A stretch of DNA of 64,000 bases from Turnera subulata (taxonomy: Eukaryota > Streptophyta > Magnoliopsida > Malpighiales > Passifloraceae). Position numbers and translations under genes: made by a program. Of the stretch, positions 62,249-64,000 are shown one piece after another. Positions within the stretch are counted from its first letter, which is position 1. Each line of letters opens with the position of its first letter. The stretch spans positions 62,001 to 126,000 of the forward strand of contig JAKUCV010003328.1 in assembly GCA_028386065.3 (NCBI GenBank), read 5' to 3'. Below the pieces are notes generated by a model that saw nothing but the letters and a program-made list of their open reading frames with translations, did no database searches and was not told the DNA's origin.

Positions 62249-63489
62249 ACTGGATTTCCAGTAAATTTATTTCTATTTGTTAGTTTCCACCGGGGACAAT
62301 CCTGGTGAACGTGTTTTATATGGTTCCAATACTTTATATCTAACCAGGCCTATTATTCCTTTTTATACTTATCTTCTGTTAATAGTTGTTATTCCATGGA
62401 ATTGGCTTGATCAAGACTAATGACTTCTTCAAAGTGAAGACTTTTGATTTGAGAGGTGGACAAGGCACACATCAGGATGGAGCGGGAACTGCAACATCTT
62501 CTGGGCCTGAAGCAATATGGACTGAATTGAAGTATATGGAAACAGGTGATGATGTACTGCAGAACTAATGCTCAATGCCTGTAATTATATTATGTTCTCC
62601 TTGTATGAAAATGAAGTTAGCGTATAGGATTATAACCAAGAAAATGTTTGATGAATAAACAATCTTCAGTTTCTTAAGTAGGACGAAAGGTTCATATTCT
62701 TTTTTTTTAATGATTAAATTTTTTTTGAAGTTTACAGCAAATCTACTATGCATGGAGATTTTTTATTTCCTTCACATGTTGAAGACAAAAAATAAGAGAA
62801 TAAAGAGTATATGTGAAAAAAGGAAAAAAATTAATGAGTTGTTTTGTTTTTGTGATCGATTAATGGAAAAAAACAAAAAGTAAAGAAAATTAGGGTTGAA
62901 AAGTTATCTTTTAAATATAAAATAATTTAGAACCATTAGATGTAATCTAACGATTGAGATTGAAATAACAGGATCTCTCCTGTAACTCCCAACAGGAGAG
63001 GAGCCCAATCCCTTCTCAGATTGTTTCATGGGGGAAGAAGAGTTTTTGGATTTTTTTTTGGTTCTAAACTTTGCCACTAATTTAATTTGGCCCATAATAT
63101 TATACTTTTACTTTTCTTTTTGTTTGGCCAATCATATACTCTAATTTTCCACAGACTGACCAATTGTAAGCCCCAGCGAGAGTGTTGATGTGATAGGCAG
63201 CCGGGATTTAGCTTTTAAACTTTAAAGTGCCTCAAAACGATGTCCTCGTTCGTAAACGCATTTTGCAATGACACTTTGAATTAATGTTCCACTGTGAACC
63301 CCGCATGCTACCAACAGATTCCTTGACCCAACCGCTCTAAAATTAGCCTAAAAATCGACCTACAATCAATTTGAATAAAAAAAATAAACTGCTATTTATT
63401 AATAAATTAATAGTAATTATTTTAAGGGCTATTTTAAATCGTTTTTTCATTTTTTTTTTTTAGGAAACTAAACCGTTTCACTACCAATT

Positions 63490-63655
63490 TCTTGGCTGTT
63501 ACTTACGGCATTTTCTTACGGCGACATTCCGTAAGAAATTCACAAGACATTTCTTACGGAATCCTTACGGATTCCTTACCGCTTGTCCAACAAACAATAT
63601 TTTAATGCTCGGCTGCATTTACTTACGGAATTCTTACGGCTTTGCCGTAAGGAAA
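63490..63655. repeat. Cluster of CTTACGG / CCGTAAG motifs
   Basis: Seven or more copies of TTACGG and two of CCGTAAG occur within 165 bases, in both orientations, several pairing as small inverted repeats (CTTACGG...CCGTAAG). It lies 240-400 bases before a candidate first exon. It may be a transposon end or a promoter element cluster. Confidence 0.7.
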
Positions 63656-63891
63656 TTTCCCACCCAAATTTCCCACTCCCGCAATTTTTCTTTTCTTTTT
63701 TTTGGACCGTCTCCTGCAATTTATTTTTCCGCCCTCAAGTTTTGCCTGTGACCTCAAACTCCAGCAAATCAAAAAGTCTGAAATCGCTACCTTCCCAAAT
63801 CCTTAACCTCGGCCACTTCATCTCCCTTTTCTGCAACTTTCCTCTCCTCCTCCTGGTTGAAGGGAAGCTTCTCTTCCTGGTTAAACGAATC

Positions 63892-63983
63892 ATGTCGATT
63901 CTTCCTCAGCGTTGGAATCCAGATCCGATCTTCCCCCTGCCCTGGCCGGATCTATTCTCTAGGGCTCCGAGTCCGCTCAACCG
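63892..63983 (+). CDS. Possible first exon of a gene leaving the window
   Basis: An ATG at 63892 opens MSILPQRWNPDPIFPLPWPD, then LFSRAPSPLN, with a possible donor GTAGAT right after 63983. The upstream CT-rich leader and higher GC than the surroundings fit a gene start. In frame the next codon is a stop, so either it is spliced here or it is not a gene. I do not recognise the product; only a sequence beyond 64000 can decide. Confidence 0.3.
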
Positions 63984-64000
63984 GTAGATCTCGCGAAGGA

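Larger units (their letters stand above)
61742..63891. other. Region downstream of FAD2-like copy B
   Basis: 3' UTR of copy B, then AT-rich DNA. A 60-residue open frame at 62386-62568 (KTFDLRGGQGTHQDGAGTAT, EAIWTELKYMETGDD) has protein-like composition and could be a decayed last exon, but I do not recognise it. Two repeats are listed separately. No other gene seen. Confidence 0.5.

Overview
The window is nuclear DNA of a flowering plant, almost certainly a eudicot. The evidence is many short phase-consistent introns with GT-AG (rarely GC-AG) borders, AT-rich intergenic DNA, chloroplast and mitochondrial targeting extensions, and plant-only families (HIPP metal-binding protein, plant F-box At1g67623 type, FAD2 desaturases, KIB/DUF295). 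The species cannot be named from the sequence. There is one assembly gap (7893-8704). Coding exons were assembled by hand from splice sites, reading phase and remembered family proteins; no search was run.

Layout, left to right. 1-2734: no gene seen. 2735-4618 (+): mitochondrial Iojap/RsfS-like protein, 4 exons, with a SINE in intron 3. 5941-7482: a complete Pack-MULE with long terminal inverted repeats and a perfect 10-bp target duplication, carrying pieces of a mitoferrin-like carrier gene and an FHA2-like gene. 7893-8704: gap. 9182-9425: a second chimera, an ascorbate-oxidase-like piece on + abutting an ARM-repeat gene piece on -. 9762-20379 (+): VPS52, 18 coding exons. 21831-23187 (+): HIPP metal-binding protein with a CaaX end. 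23188-33292: a repeat-rich zone holding a 278-bp mini-TRIM, decayed DUF295 copies, Helitron-like ends, SINEs, split RNase H remnants, a 105-bp satellite and a duplicated promoter block. 33293-34018 (+): F-box gene. 34068-43452: a Ty1-copia element on the minus strand, itself interrupted by a 3.4-kb solo LTR (35936-39369). 44295-48323 (+): plastid 3-oxoacyl-ACP reductase (KAR/FabG), 11 exons. 49659-50423 (+): single-exon TLC-domain membrane protein. 51144-55973 (-): DNA polymerase alpha B subunit (POLA2), 16 exons, with an E2F site and telo-boxes upstream. 56548-57462: hAT-type non-autonomous element. 57906-59009 (-) and 60551-61741 (+): two divergently transcribed FAD2-like desaturases with altered histidine boxes. 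61742-64000: little, except repeats and a possible first exon at the edge.

Most genes are unrelated housekeeping genes (organelle ribosome regulation, GARP tethering, fatty-acid synthesis, replication priming). Three of them (Iojap-like, F-box, POLA2) appear, from memory, to match neighbours on Arabidopsis chromosome 1 (At1g67620, At1g67623, At1g67630), so the window looks like an old conserved block expanded by transposons. The pieces with most potential novelty are the divergent FAD2 pair, the two gene-fragment chimeras, and the 105-bp satellite beside an RNase H remnant. No CRISPR, phage or operon-like system is present.
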